From: CAYQTE01 sp964420285 | GTDB lineage: Bacteria > Planctomycetota > Phycisphaerae > Tepidisphaerales > Tepidisphaeraceae | DNA length: 11,126 nucleotides | Assembly (NCBI GenBank): GCA_964420285.1 | Contig: CAYQTE010000110.1 | Location: 1-11,126, forward strand | Reading direction: 5' to 3' | In this document: positions 1 through 7,982 of the stretch, in pieces | Layout: every line of letters begins with the position of its first letter | Numbering within the stretch: position 1 is the stretch's first letter | The notes under the pieces: model-generated | Told to the model about the DNA's origin: nothing | Database searches by the model: none | The model's input: only the letters and a program-made list of their open reading frames with translations | Program-made: the position numbers and the translations under genes

Positions 1-1287
1 GACGATGCCATCGCCTGCTATCGACGGGCACTGGCGCTTGAGCCGGGGTTCGTCGGCGTTCACGACAACCTTCTTTATGTGATGCACTACCATGCGGCGT
101 ACGATGCCAAGAGTCTCTACGCCGAAAGCCGTCGCTGGAACCAGCAGCACGCCGAGCCGCTCCGGCGGTACATTCTGCCCCACACGAACAACCGCGATCC
201 GATGCGCCCGCTGCGGATCGGATATGTGTCGGCCGATTTGCACGACCATTGCTCCGCACTCTTTCTGCTGCCGCTGCTGGCCCACCATGATCGCACGCAG
301 TTTGACGTGACCTGTTACTCGCAGGGAGTTCGATCGGACGAGGTGACGAGGCAGTTGCGCCAGCAGGTCCAGGGATGGCGCAGCACCGTCGGGCTCAGCG
401 ACGGCGAATTCGCTCAGCAGGTTCGCGACGACCGGATCGATATTCTGGTCGATCTGAAAGTCCACACGGCCGAGAACCGCCTGCTGGTCTTTGCCCGCAA
501 ACCGGCGCCGGTGCAGGTGACATGGCTGGGCTATCCCGGCACGACCGGTTTGGACACGGTCGATTATCGGATGACTGATCCGTACCTCGACCCGCCGGGA
601 CTCTTTGACGGCTGCTATTCCGAGCGTTCGATCCGTCTGCCGAGCACGTTCTGGTGTTACGATCCGTTGTGCGGCGAGCCGCTGACTAATTTGCCGCCGC
701 TGGGGCAAAATGGTTGGATCACGTTCGGCTGCCTGAACAACTTCTGCAAATTGAACGACGCGGTGATTTCCGTATGGGCAAAGGTGCTCGCCGCCGTACC
801 GCGATCGCGGCTGCTCATCCTGGCGTCGGAGGGCGATCCTCGCGTGCATGTGCGGGATCGGCTGGGCCGGGAGAACATCGCGCCCGATCGCATCGAATTT
901 GTCGGAAAACAAACGCGACCACAATATCTGCGCACCTATCACAATATTGACATTGCCCTGGATACTTTCCCCTGCAACGGCCACACAACGAGCATGGATT
1001 CGCTGTGGATGGGAGTTCCGGTCATCACGCTGGTCGGCAACACGCCCTTCGGCCGAGCGGGTCTGTCCCAACTGAGCAACCTTGGTCTGGCGGAGTTGAT
1101 CGCGTACACGCCCGAGCAATATGTTCAACTGGCCGCAGCTCTGGCCGCCGACACGGCCCGCCTGGCGGAACTTCGCTCGACGCTCCGGCAACGCATGGAA
1201 GACTCTGTATTGATGGACGGCGCCGGGTTTGCCCGAGGCATCGAATCCGCCTACCGAACCATGTGGCGAACGTGGTGCGAAAGATAG
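1..1287 (+). CDS. TPR-GT41 glycosyltransferase (OGT/SPINDLY-like), 5' end outside window
   Basis: The frame is open from base 1, and 428 residues are visible before the TAG stop. Bases 1-51 encode the second half of a TPR unit (DDAIACYRRALALEPGF). A linker rich in W, N, Q and H follows (about 112-165), then a GT41 catalytic domain. Family landmarks are present: the His of HDH at 247-249 (the place of human OGT His498), PGTTGLD and VDYRMTD (about 535-580), Lys of NFCK at 748-750 (place of OGT Lys842), and NGHTTSMD at 976-999, whose Asp is in the place of OGT Asp925. GT41 enzymes transfer a sugar from a nucleotide donor, usually to Ser/Thr of proteins. The donor cannot be read from sequence. 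The residue after the first His is Cys where its paralogues have Pro. The ATG at 79 is internal, because homologous TPR codons precede it. It ends 11 nt before the next gene. Confidence 0.95.
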   Translation, partial: DDAIACYRRALALEPGFVGVHDNLLYVMHYHAAYDAKSLYAESRRWNQQHAEPLRRYILPHTNNRDPMRPLRIGYVSADLHDHCSALFLLPLLAHHDRTQFDVTCYSQGVRSDEVTRQLRQQVQGWRSTVGLSDGEFAQQVRDDRIDILVDLKVHTAENRLLVFARKPAPVQVTWLGYPGTTGLDTVDYRMTDPYLDPPGLFDGCYSERSIRLPSTFWCYDPLCGEPLTNLPPLGQNGWITFGCLNNFCKLNDAVISVWAKVLAAVPRSRLLILASEGDPRVHVRDRLGRENIAPDRIEFVGKQTRPQYLRTYHNIDIALDTFPCNGHTTSMDSLWMGVPVITLVGNTPFGRAGLSQLSNLGLAELIAYTPEQYVQLAAALAADTARLAELRSTLRQRMEDSVLMDGAGFARGIESAYRTMWRTWCER

Positions 1288-1290
1288 GAA
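1286..1290 (+). promoter_or_regulatory. Probable ribosome binding site for the gene at 1299
   Basis: AGGAA overlaps the TAG stop of the preceding gene and ends 8 nt before ATG 1299. It is the only visible start whose upstream element fits a Shine-Dalgarno site better than the TA-N-N-AT hexamer, since TAGGAA at 1285 lacks the final T and sits one base further away. The overlap with the stop suggests translational coupling. Confidence 0.5.
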
Positions 1291-1298
1291 TCAGCGCC

Positions 1299-3056
1299 AT
1301 GCCCGAGGCGAACGACATTCTGCATCAGGCACTGCAATTGCATCAGGCGGGAAATCTGCCGGCGGCCGGCGCGCTCTACCGGCAGATTGTCGCCAATAAT
1401 CCCGGCCAGGCCGACGCCTTGCATTTGCTGGGCGTTATTGCGGCACAGAGCGGCCAAGCCGACGAGGCGGTGCGGCTCATCACGCAAGCCATCGCGATCA
1501 AGCCGGATTTTCCGATCGCTCTGGCAAACCTTGGCAAGGCTCAACGCGACAAGGGAGACCTCGACGCGGCCATCGCGTCGTATCGACAAGCCATCGCCCT
1601 GAACCCGGATGATGCCCTGACTCGCTATCACCTGGCCAGAATATGGATGGACAAGGGACAATTTGACCAGGCCATAGCCGGCTTTCAAGAAGCTTTGGCG
1701 CTGCGGCCGGACGTTGCCGAAGCCCGCGTCGGACTGGCCAATGCGCTGATGGGCAAGGGCCGGTTCGACGAGGCCATCGCCTCTTATCAGCGTGCATTGG
1801 CGCTCAACCCCAATCATGCTGAAGCGCAGAGCAATCTCGGCGTGGCCTGGGATGCCAAGGGCCAGATCGACCAAGCCATCGCCTGTTACCAGAGGGCTGT
1901 GGCAATCAATCCCGATTACCCCGAGGCTCATAACAATCTCGGCAACGCCTGGAATGCCAAAGCGCAGCCGGACAAGGCCATCGCCTGTTTTCGGCGGGCC
2001 ATTGAATTGAACCCCAGGTATGTCGAAGCCCACAACAACCTCGGCGCCGCTCTGGCCGACCTGGGCCGATCGGATGAAGCCATCACCTGCTACCGCACGG
2101 CCCTGTCCATCCGGCCGAATTTCGCCGGGGCGCACAACAATCTGGCCCAGTCGCTGCTGAGGTCCGGCCAGTTCGCCGAGGGCTGGAAACATTTCGAATG
2201 GCGATATGGGAGATTGGGATTCCCCGGTCGGCGCGATCTTGGCCAGCCGATCTGGAACGGCGCGAACCTGCCGGGATGCACCATTCTTCTCACGGCCGAA
2301 CAGGGGATGGGCGACACGATCCAATTCATCCGTTATGCGGCACTGGTGGCCGGACGCTGCCAACGTGTGCTGCTGGAATGCCCCAGCGAACTGCTGCCCC
2401 TGCTGCGCGAAGTCCGCGGCATAACCGAACTGGTTCGACAGAATGATCCGCTTCCGCCGTTTGATGCACATTGTCCGCTCCTGAGCCTGCCGGGGATATT
2501 CTCAACAACGTTGGACTCGATCCCGCGCGATATGCCGTATTTGCGCGCCGATCCCGAGCGAGCGGCCGCATGGTCCGCCAGAGTCGGCCGCGACCGCCGG
2601 CTCAAAATCGGTCTGGCCTGGGCTGGTAATCCCAGGCACAAGAACGACCGCAACCGGTCCATTCCTCCGGCGGCGTTCGCTCCCCTGTCGGCAATCCCAG
2701 GCACCGTTTTTGTCAGCCTGCAGAAGAGCGTGTCGGCATCGCAACCTCCGCGCCCACCGGCGGGCATGGAAATGATCGATCACACCACGGAGTTGCGCGA
2801 TTTCGCGGACACCGCCGCCCTGATCGCCAACCTCGACCTGGTGATTTCGGTGGACACCGCGATCGTTCATTTGGCCGGCGCAATGGCGAAGCCGGTCTGG
2901 ACGCTCCTGCCACAAGTCGCTGATTGGCGATGGCTCATGGATCGCTCCGACAGCCCTTGGTATCCAACGATGCGGCTCTTTCGACAGCCGGGCGCCGGTG
3001 ATTGGGCCGCCGTCATGCAGCGTGTGGCCGCCGAATTAGCCGGCCTTCCGAGATAG
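1299..3056 (+). CDS. TPR protein with C-terminal GT9-like glycosyltransferase domain
   Basis: The protein has 585 residues. Residues 4-275 are eight in-register 34-residue TPR units, and a degenerate ninth follows to about 299. Residues about 325-585 resemble the GT9/ADP-heptosyltransferase fold. GMGD at 336-339 carries an Asp in the place of the catalytic Asp of WaaC-type enzymes. IGLAWAGNP lies at 437-445. SVDTAIVHLAGA at 517-528 resembles the family's donor-binding DT-x3-HL motif, and DWRWL (542-546) with DSPWYPTMRLFRQ (551-563) is typical of TPR-GT9-like proteins. The likely role is cytoplasmic glycosyl transfer; sugar and acceptor are unknown. ATG 1299 is chosen because the TPR cap begins there and AGGA lies 9 nt upstream. 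The frame is open back to 1005, but that stretch lies inside the preceding gene. It is the only visible gene here without GT41 character, set inside a GT41 array. Confidence 0.93.
   Translation: MPEANDILHQALQLHQAGNLPAAGALYRQIVANNPGQADALHLLGVIAAQSGQADEAVRLITQAIAIKPDFPIALANLGKAQRDKGDLDAAIASYRQAIALNPDDALTRYHLARIWMDKGQFDQAIAGFQEALALRPDVAEARVGLANALMGKGRFDEAIASYQRALALNPNHAEAQSNLGVAWDAKGQIDQAIACYQRAVAINPDYPEAHNNLGNAWNAKAQPDKAIACFRRAIELNPRYVEAHNNLGAALADLGRSDEAITCYRTALSIRPNFAGAHNNLAQSLLRSGQFAEGWKHFEWRYGRLGFPGRRDLGQPIWNGANLPGCTILLTAEQGMGDTIQFIRYAALVAGRCQRVLLECPSELLPLLREVRGITELVRQNDPLPPFDAHCPLLSLPGIFSTTLDSIPRDMPYLRADPERAAAWSARVGRDRRLKIGLAWAGNPRHKNDRNRSIPPAAFAPLSAIPGTVFVSLQKSVSASQPPRPPAGMEMIDHTTELRDFADTAALIANLDLVISVDTAIVHLAGAMAKPVWTLLPQVADWRWLMDRSDSPWYPTMRLFRQPGAGDWAAVMQRVAAELAGLPR
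1308..2123 (+). repeat. TPR-encoding array, 8 units of 102 nt (gene at 1299)
   Basis: Eight consecutive 34-codon units without insertions fall at residues 4-275. Each keeps the TPR signature of small residues and aromatics: A-x-x-N-LG/LA, then D-x-AI-x-x-Y/F, A-x-x-L-x-P. A ninth, degenerate unit (AGAHNNLAQSLL, then FAEGW) runs into the GT9-like domain. Confidence 0.9.
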
Positions 3057-3059
3057 AAT
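3054..3059 (+). promoter_or_regulatory. TAGAAT hexamer at -13 to -8 of the gene at 3067
   Basis: TAGAAT contains the stop codon of the preceding gene and lies 7 nt before ATG 3067. It has no AGGA or GGAG core, so it is a poor ribosome site, but it matches the TANNNT form of a -10 box placed for a leaderless transcript. Function is inferred. Confidence 0.4.
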
Positions 3060-3066
3060 ATCTGCC

Positions 3067-3830
3067 ATGCCCAGCGTCCCGGTCGAACAATTTCTGCAAG
3101 CCGCCATCGCCCACCACATGGCCGGACGCTTCCACGACGCCGAGGCGATCTACCGCCAGATTCTCTCTGTCCGCCCCGACCACGCCCAGTCGCTCTATCT
3201 TCTGGGCACCATCGCCGCCCAGGCCGGCCGGGGGGATCAGGCTCTTGAACTCATGCAGCGTGCCGCCAGCGTCGATCCGCGCAATCCCGCCTATCACAAC
3301 GGCCTGGGCATCCTGCTGCAGGGCCAGGGCCGCCTCGACCAGGCCATCGCCTCCTACCAGCGGGCTCTGGCCGTCAAGGCCGACATGCCCGACGTGCATT
3401 TCAACCTGGGCACGGCCTGGGTGCAGAAGGTTCAACTCGACACCGCCATCGCCTGTTTCCAGCACGCCGTTGTTCTCGATCCCCGTTTTGCGCAGGCCCA
3501 TTACAATCTCGGCAACGCCTGGAACCAGAAGAAGGACTATTCACAGGCCGTCGGCTGCTTCAGGAAGGCCATCGCGCTCCAGCCCGATTACGCCGATGCC
3601 CATAACAATCTGGCCGTCGCCCAAGCGGCTTTGGGCCAATGGGATCAGGCGGTTGCCAGCTACAACAAAGTCATTTCCCTGCGCCCCGATGATGCCATTG
3701 CCCATCGCAACCTCGGCGATGCCTTGCGGAGCATGGGACAATTCCATCAAGCGGTCGCTTCCTACCAGCGGGCGATCGCCCTGCGGCCGGAGTTGCCCGA
3801 AGCCCATACCGGGCTTGGGCTGGCGTGGTA
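3067..3830 (+). repeat. Near-identical 764-bp direct repeat, copy A
   Basis: By base-by-base reading this block matches 5578-6341 (offset 2511), with only two differences: T3092 against C5603 and T3130 against A5641. Bases 3131-3830 (700 nt) read as identical. Similarity begins at the start codon; only the two preceding C bases and scattered bases match upstream. It stops at 3831, inside the eighth TPR unit. Confidence 0.95.
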
Positions 3831-5550
3831 CAAGAAGGGGAACTTCGATGAGGCTATCGCCTGCCAAAAACGGGCGATTGAGCTCAGACCGGAATACGCC
3901 CAAGCTCATGCCGCGCTGGGCACCGCCTTTTGGAAGAAGGGGCAACCCGATGAGGCGATCGCCTGCCTCCGCAGAGCGCTGGAGCTTGATCCTGAATCGG
4001 CCGCGGCCTCCAACGATCTCGGACTCGCCTGGAATGACAAAGGCCGGCTTGACCAGGCCATCGCCTGCTTCCAGCGGGCATTATCGCTCAATCCGGATTT
4101 CGTCGAAGCACATTGCAACTTGGGCATCGCGTTCAGCAACAAAGGCGATCTCGACCAGGCCATCGCGAGTTTACGGCGGGCCATAGCCCTCAATCCCAAT
4201 TTTGCACCGGCCTATGACGCGCTGGGCAATGCGTTGAAGGATGTCGCTCAGATCGACGCAGCCATCGCCTGTTACCGCCGGGCCGTGGCGCTGATGCCCG
4301 GCTTCATCACCACTTACGGCAATCTACTGTATGCCATGAATTTCGATCCGTCGTGCGATGCCCGCGACATCCTGGCGGAAAGTCTGCAATGGAACCACCG
4401 GCATGCCCAGCCCCTGCGGCGATTCATCCAACCTCACGCCAACGACCGCACCCCACACCGGCAACTGCGCATCGGTTATGTCTCCCCCGATTTCCGGCTC
4501 CATCCGGTTAGTCATTTCATGCTGCCCGTGCTGGCCGCACATGATCGCCATGCGGTTGCGGTGTTCTGTTATTCCCAGGTGCTCAGGCCCGACAAGATGA
4601 CCGCCGGAATCCAGGCCCATGCCGACACATGGCGAGACATCGTCGGCTGTTCCGATCAGCAGGCCGCCGACCTGATTCGCCACGATCAAATCGACATCCT
4701 GGTCGATCTGACCGGTCACAGCGGCGACAATCGCCTTCTCGTTTTTGCCCACAAGCCAGCCCCCGTGCAGGTGACCTATCTGGGTTTTCCCGGCACGACC
4801 GGCCTGGAGACCATCGACTACCGCCTCACCGATGCCCTGGCCGATCCGCCGGGAATGACCGATCCTCTGTGCAGCGAACGCCTGATCCGGCTGCCGCGGA
4901 CCGCGTGGTGTTTTCATCCGTACGAAAACGCCCCGGCCGTCGGCGATTTGCCGGCAACAAGAAACGGCTTTGTGACCTTCGGCAGTTTCAACAATCTGGC
5001 CAAGATCAATGAACCCCTTGTGAAACTGTGGGCCGAAATACTGCGATCGGTCCCCGGATCGCGGCTTCGGCTCAAGTCCACGTACCTTGGATTGCCATCG
5101 GCCCGGCAAATGATCCGCGACATCATGTCCAAGGCGGAAATCGACCCCGATCGAGTCGATTGCTCCGGCTGGGTCTCCTTCACCGAACACCTCGGACAAT
5201 ACGGCCAGATCGACATCGCCCTGGACACCTACCCCTATCACGGCACGACCACCACCTGCGATGCGCTCTGGATGGGAGTTCCCGTCGTCACCCGCGCCGG
5301 CCAGTGCCACGTGTCCCGCGTCGGCGTCAGCCTGCTCACCAACGTCGGCCTGCCGGACCTGATTGCACAGACTCCCGAACAATACGTGCAAATCGCCACG
5401 GCCCTGGCCGCCGACCGGTCGCGACTGGCTGAGCTTCGTTCAACGCTTCGCGATCGCATGCAAGGCTCGCCTCTGACGGATGCTGAGCCCTTCGCTCGCG
5501 ATATCGAGGCCGCTTATCGAGTCATGTGGCAGAACTGGTGCGCGACATGA
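3067..5550 (+). CDS. TPR-GT41 glycosyltransferase, 12 TPRs, GTTTT sub-type
   Basis: The protein has 827 residues. An N-terminal cap leads into twelve 34-residue TPR units (residues 6-413), then a linker and a GT41 domain (about 466-827). Catalytic landmarks are His479 (LHP, place of human OGT His498), Lys646 (LAKINEP, place of OGT Lys842) and Asp732 (GTTTTCDALW, place of OGT Asp925). Unlike its neighbours it reads HGTTTTCD instead of NGHTTSLD, and CHVSRVGVSLL instead of VGRAGLSQL. It also has a longer loop, RLKSTYLGLPSARQ, near 667-681. This is the sequence type common among bacterial SPINDLY-like proteins. Residues 1-255 match the next gene except Phe9 and Phe22 (Ser and Ile there). The start is fixed by that alignment and lies 10 nt after the previous stop. 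It is probably a protein O-glycosyltransferase whose TPR superhelix selects substrates (inference from OGT). The donor is unknown. Confidence 0.96.
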   Translation: MPSVPVEQFLQAAIAHHMAGRFHDAEAIYRQILSVRPDHAQSLYLLGTIAAQAGRGDQALELMQRAASVDPRNPAYHNGLGILLQGQGRLDQAIASYQRALAVKADMPDVHFNLGTAWVQKVQLDTAIACFQHAVVLDPRFAQAHYNLGNAWNQKKDYSQAVGCFRKAIALQPDYADAHNNLAVAQAALGQWDQAVASYNKVISLRPDDAIAHRNLGDALRSMGQFHQAVASYQRAIALRPELPEAHTGLGLAWYKKGNFDEAIACQKRAIELRPEYAQAHAALGTAFWKKGQPDEAIACLRRALELDPESAAASNDLGLAWNDKGRLDQAIACFQRALSLNPDFVEAHCNLGIAFSNKGDLDQAIASLRRAIALNPNFAPAYDALGNALKDVAQIDAAIACYRRAVALMPGFITTYGNLLYAMNFDPSCDARDILAESLQWNHRHAQPLRRFIQPHANDRTPHRQLRIGYVSPDFRLHPVSHFMLPVLAAHDRHAVAVFCYSQVLRPDKMTAGIQAHADTWRDIVGCSDQQAADLIRHDQIDILVDLTGHSGDNRLLVFAHKPAPVQVTYLGFPGTTGLETIDYRLTDALADPPGMTDPLCSERLIRLPRTAWCFHPYENAPAVGDLPATRNGFVTFGSFNNLAKINEPLVKLWAEILRSVPGSRLRLKSTYLGLPSARQMIRDIMSKAEIDPDRVDCSGWVSFTEHLGQYGQIDIALDTYPYHGTTTTCDALWMGVPVVTRAGQCHVSRVGVSLLTNVGLPDLIAQTPEQYVQIATALAADRSRLAELRSTLRDRMQGSPLTDAEPFARDIEAAYRVMWQNWCAT
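3082..4305 (+). repeat. TPR-encoding array, 12 units of 102 nt (gene at 3067)
   Basis: Twelve units in exact 34-codon register fall at residues 6-413. The first unit is a divergent cap. The first seven units and the start of the eighth lie in the segment shared with the gene at 5578. The rest are private to this gene. Confidence 0.93.
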
Positions 5551-5564
5551 ACCGCAAGTGCTTG

Positions 5565-5570
5565 TAGGAT
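5565..5570 (+). promoter_or_regulatory. TAGGAT hexamer at -13 to -8 of the gene at 5578
   Basis: TAGGAT lies 7 nt before the ATG, within TTGTAGGAT, a 9-mer also found before the gene at 7996. GCGACA at 5542-5547, 17 nt upstream, matches four of six bases of TTGACA. The contained AGGA, 8 nt from the ATG, could instead be a ribosome site. Confidence 0.45.
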
Positions 5571-5577
5571 TCCCTCC

Positions 5578-6341
5578 ATGCCCAGCGTCCCGGTCGAACA
5601 ATCTCTGCAAGCCGCCATCGCCCACCACATGGCCGGACGCATCCACGACGCCGAGGCGATCTACCGCCAGATTCTCTCTGTCCGCCCCGACCACGCCCAG
5701 TCGCTCTATCTTCTGGGCACCATCGCCGCCCAGGCCGGCCGGGGGGATCAGGCTCTTGAACTCATGCAGCGTGCCGCCAGCGTCGATCCGCGCAATCCCG
5801 CCTATCACAACGGCCTGGGCATCCTGCTGCAGGGCCAGGGCCGCCTCGACCAGGCCATCGCCTCCTACCAGCGGGCTCTGGCCGTCAAGGCCGACATGCC
5901 CGACGTGCATTTCAACCTGGGCACGGCCTGGGTGCAGAAGGTTCAACTCGACACCGCCATCGCCTGTTTCCAGCACGCCGTTGTTCTCGATCCCCGTTTT
6001 GCGCAGGCCCATTACAATCTCGGCAACGCCTGGAACCAGAAGAAGGACTATTCACAGGCCGTCGGCTGCTTCAGGAAGGCCATCGCGCTCCAGCCCGATT
6101 ACGCCGATGCCCATAACAATCTGGCCGTCGCCCAAGCGGCTTTGGGCCAATGGGATCAGGCGGTTGCCAGCTACAACAAAGTCATTTCCCTGCGCCCCGA
6201 TGATGCCATTGCCCATCGCAACCTCGGCGATGCCTTGCGGAGCATGGGACAATTCCATCAAGCGGTCGCTTCCTACCAGCGGGCGATCGCCCTGCGGCCG
6301 GAGTTGCCCGAAGCCCATACCGGGCTTGGGCTGGCGTGGTA
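5578..6341 (+). repeat. Near-identical 764-bp direct repeat, copy B
   Basis: This is the partner of 3067-3830, in direct orientation. The two base differences change Phe9 to Ser and Phe22 to Ile. After 6341 the next bases are tgacaaggg, against caagaaggg in copy A, and similarity drops to ordinary paralogue level. Confidence 0.95.
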
Positions 6342-7950
6342 TGACAAGGGAAACATCAAGGAAGCTATCGCCTGCTATCAACAGGCCCTGCTGCTCGATC
6401 CCGACCATGTCGAGACTCTCTGCAACCTCGGCGCCGCCTGCAAGGAAAATCAGGAGCTGGACCGGGCCATCGCATGTTTCCAGAGGGCGATATTTCTGAA
6501 GGGTGATCTGGTTGAGGCCCACATCGGTCTGGGCGCCGTCTGGAACAAGAAAAACGATCTGGATCAGGCCGTCGCTTGCTTCCAGCGGGCACTGGCAATC
6601 AATCCGATTCGCACCGACGCTCTCACGCACCTTGGCGTGGCCTGGAACATGATGGGCCGGCTCGATGAGTCCGCAGCCTGCTACCGGCGGGCGCTGGAAA
6701 TCGATCCGCGTTATGTGCGGGCGCACGACAATCTCCTTTTCGTCTTGCTATTCCATCCGGCCACCGACGCCGAAAGTCTCCTGGCTGAAAGCCGACGATG
6801 GAACCAGCAACACGCCCAGCCGCTGCATCGGCCAGGTCAGCCTTACCCCAATGACCGCAATCCCGACCGGCGCTTGCGAATTGGCTACGTCTCACCGGAT
6901 TTTCGCAATCATCCCATCGGCCGGTTCATGTTGCCGCCGCTGGCTTGGCACGACCGCAATACCTTTGATGTCTTTTGTTACTCCCAGGTCCCGGCCCCGG
7001 ACGAGGTTTCGGCGAAATTAAGATCCTTCGGTCATGCGTGGCGGGACATCGTGCGTCTATCCGATGCGGAAGCCGCCGCGTTGATCCGAGCGGATCGAAT
7101 CGACATTCTGGTTGATCTGACCATGCACCTGGCCGACAACCGCCTGCTGGTTTTCGCCCGCAAGCCCGTGCCGGTGCAGGCCACATGGCTGGCCTATCCC
7201 GGCACTACTGGTTTGGACGCGATCGACTATCGCCTGACCGATCCGTATCTGGACCCGCCGGGACTCTTTGACGATTGCTATTGCGAGCGGTCCATCCGCA
7301 TGGCGGATACGTTCTGGTGTTACCCATCGCTGGGCGACGAGCCCGATGTGAGTCCGCTTCCGTGTTTGGAAAATGGAATCATCACCTTCGGCTGCATGAA
7401 CAATTTCTGCAAGGTCAACGACGCCGTGCTGTCGCTGTGGGCCAGGGTGTTGTCGGCCGTCGCCCGCTCGCGGCTGATTCTGCTGGTCCCGCAAGGTTGC
7501 GCCCGCCAGCGCGTGCTGGACCGAATGAACAGCGCCGGCATCGACAGTTCGCGCATCGACATGGTCGGGGGACAACTGCATTTCGATTACCTGCGAACGT
7601 TTCAGCGCATCGACATCGCACTGGACACTTTCCCGTACAACGGACACACCACCAGTCTGGATTCGTTCTTCATGGGAGTGCCGGTCATCACGCTGGTCGG
7701 CAAGACGATCGTCGGCCGCGCGGGATTGAGCCAATTGACCAACTTGCGGCTTGCGGAGTTGATTGCACAGACGCCCGAGCAATACATTCAGATCGCCAGC
7801 AACCTGGCCGCCGATCGGCCGCGTCTGGCTGAACTTCGCAAGACCCTTCGCCAGCGCATGCAGGATTCACCGCTGATGGATGGCCAGCGCTTTACCCGGA
7901 GCCTCGAAGACGCCTTTCGTACGATGTGGCGGGCCTGGTGCCGGAAATGA
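5578..7950 (+). CDS. TPR-GT41 glycosyltransferase, 11 TPRs, GHTT sub-type
   Basis: The protein has 790 residues: eleven TPR units (6-379), a linker with ESRRWNQQHAQPL (404-416), then a GT41 domain (about 432-790). Landmarks are His445 (RNHP), Lys612 (NFCKVND), His690 and Asp695 (NGHTTSLD), and GRAGLSQLTNL (713-723). It has all the expected GT41 residues and looks active. The first 255 residues are nearly identical to the preceding protein. From residue 256 the sequence diverges sharply, and the catalytic domain is closer in motif to the genes at 1-1287 and 7996-10278. The protein is therefore a mosaic. DSFFMGVPV (695-703) has Phe-Phe where paralogues have Leu-Trp or Tyr-Trp. The C-terminus ends MWRAWCRK, matching the array's Trp-Cys ending. 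The start is fixed by alignment, and TAGGAT lies at -13 to -8. Donor and acceptor are unknown. Confidence 0.96.
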   Translation: MPSVPVEQSLQAAIAHHMAGRIHDAEAIYRQILSVRPDHAQSLYLLGTIAAQAGRGDQALELMQRAASVDPRNPAYHNGLGILLQGQGRLDQAIASYQRALAVKADMPDVHFNLGTAWVQKVQLDTAIACFQHAVVLDPRFAQAHYNLGNAWNQKKDYSQAVGCFRKAIALQPDYADAHNNLAVAQAALGQWDQAVASYNKVISLRPDDAIAHRNLGDALRSMGQFHQAVASYQRAIALRPELPEAHTGLGLAWYDKGNIKEAIACYQQALLLDPDHVETLCNLGAACKENQELDRAIACFQRAIFLKGDLVEAHIGLGAVWNKKNDLDQAVACFQRALAINPIRTDALTHLGVAWNMMGRLDESAACYRRALEIDPRYVRAHDNLLFVLLFHPATDAESLLAESRRWNQQHAQPLHRPGQPYPNDRNPDRRLRIGYVSPDFRNHPIGRFMLPPLAWHDRNTFDVFCYSQVPAPDEVSAKLRSFGHAWRDIVRLSDAEAAALIRADRIDILVDLTMHLADNRLLVFARKPVPVQATWLAYPGTTGLDAIDYRLTDPYLDPPGLFDDCYCERSIRMADTFWCYPSLGDEPDVSPLPCLENGIITFGCMNNFCKVNDAVLSLWARVLSAVARSRLILLVPQGCARQRVLDRMNSAGIDSSRIDMVGGQLHFDYLRTFQRIDIALDTFPYNGHTTSLDSFFMGVPVITLVGKTIVGRAGLSQLTNLRLAELIAQTPEQYIQIASNLAADRPRLAELRKTLRQRMQDSPLMDGQRFTRSLEDAFRTMWRAWCRK
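5593..6714 (+). repeat. TPR-encoding array, 11 units of 102 nt (gene at 5578)
   Basis: Eleven units in exact register fall at residues 6-379. Units 1 to 7 and the first twelve residues of unit 8 are nearly identical to those of the preceding gene. Units from the middle of 8 onward are distinct and more divergent, for example CNLGAACKENQELDRAIACF. Confidence 0.93.
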
Positions 7951-7982
7951 CCCGGAAAATGGCCTGCCCCATCCGCCGATTG

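Noticed and set aside
1005..1298. Longer N-terminus for the TPR-GT9-like gene
   Set aside because: This stretch is the out-of-frame end of the previous GT41 gene. TPR homology and an AGGA site support the start at 1299.
3002..4186. Long plus-strand frame, with a twin at 5480-6499 having the same translation over the shared block
   Set aside because: Both are out-of-frame readings of the real TPR genes. The matching translation only reflects the 764-bp DNA repeat.
3067..5577. The near-identical block as a mobile element
   Set aside because: There are no inverted ends, target duplications, transposase or integrase. The block begins at a start codon and ends mid-domain, which fits homologous exchange better.
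7953..7975. Possible hairpin CGG-AAA-ATGG / CCAT-CCG between the genes at 5578 and 7996
   Set aside because: It has only seven base pairs with a three-base bulge and no following T tract, so it does not qualify as a terminator.
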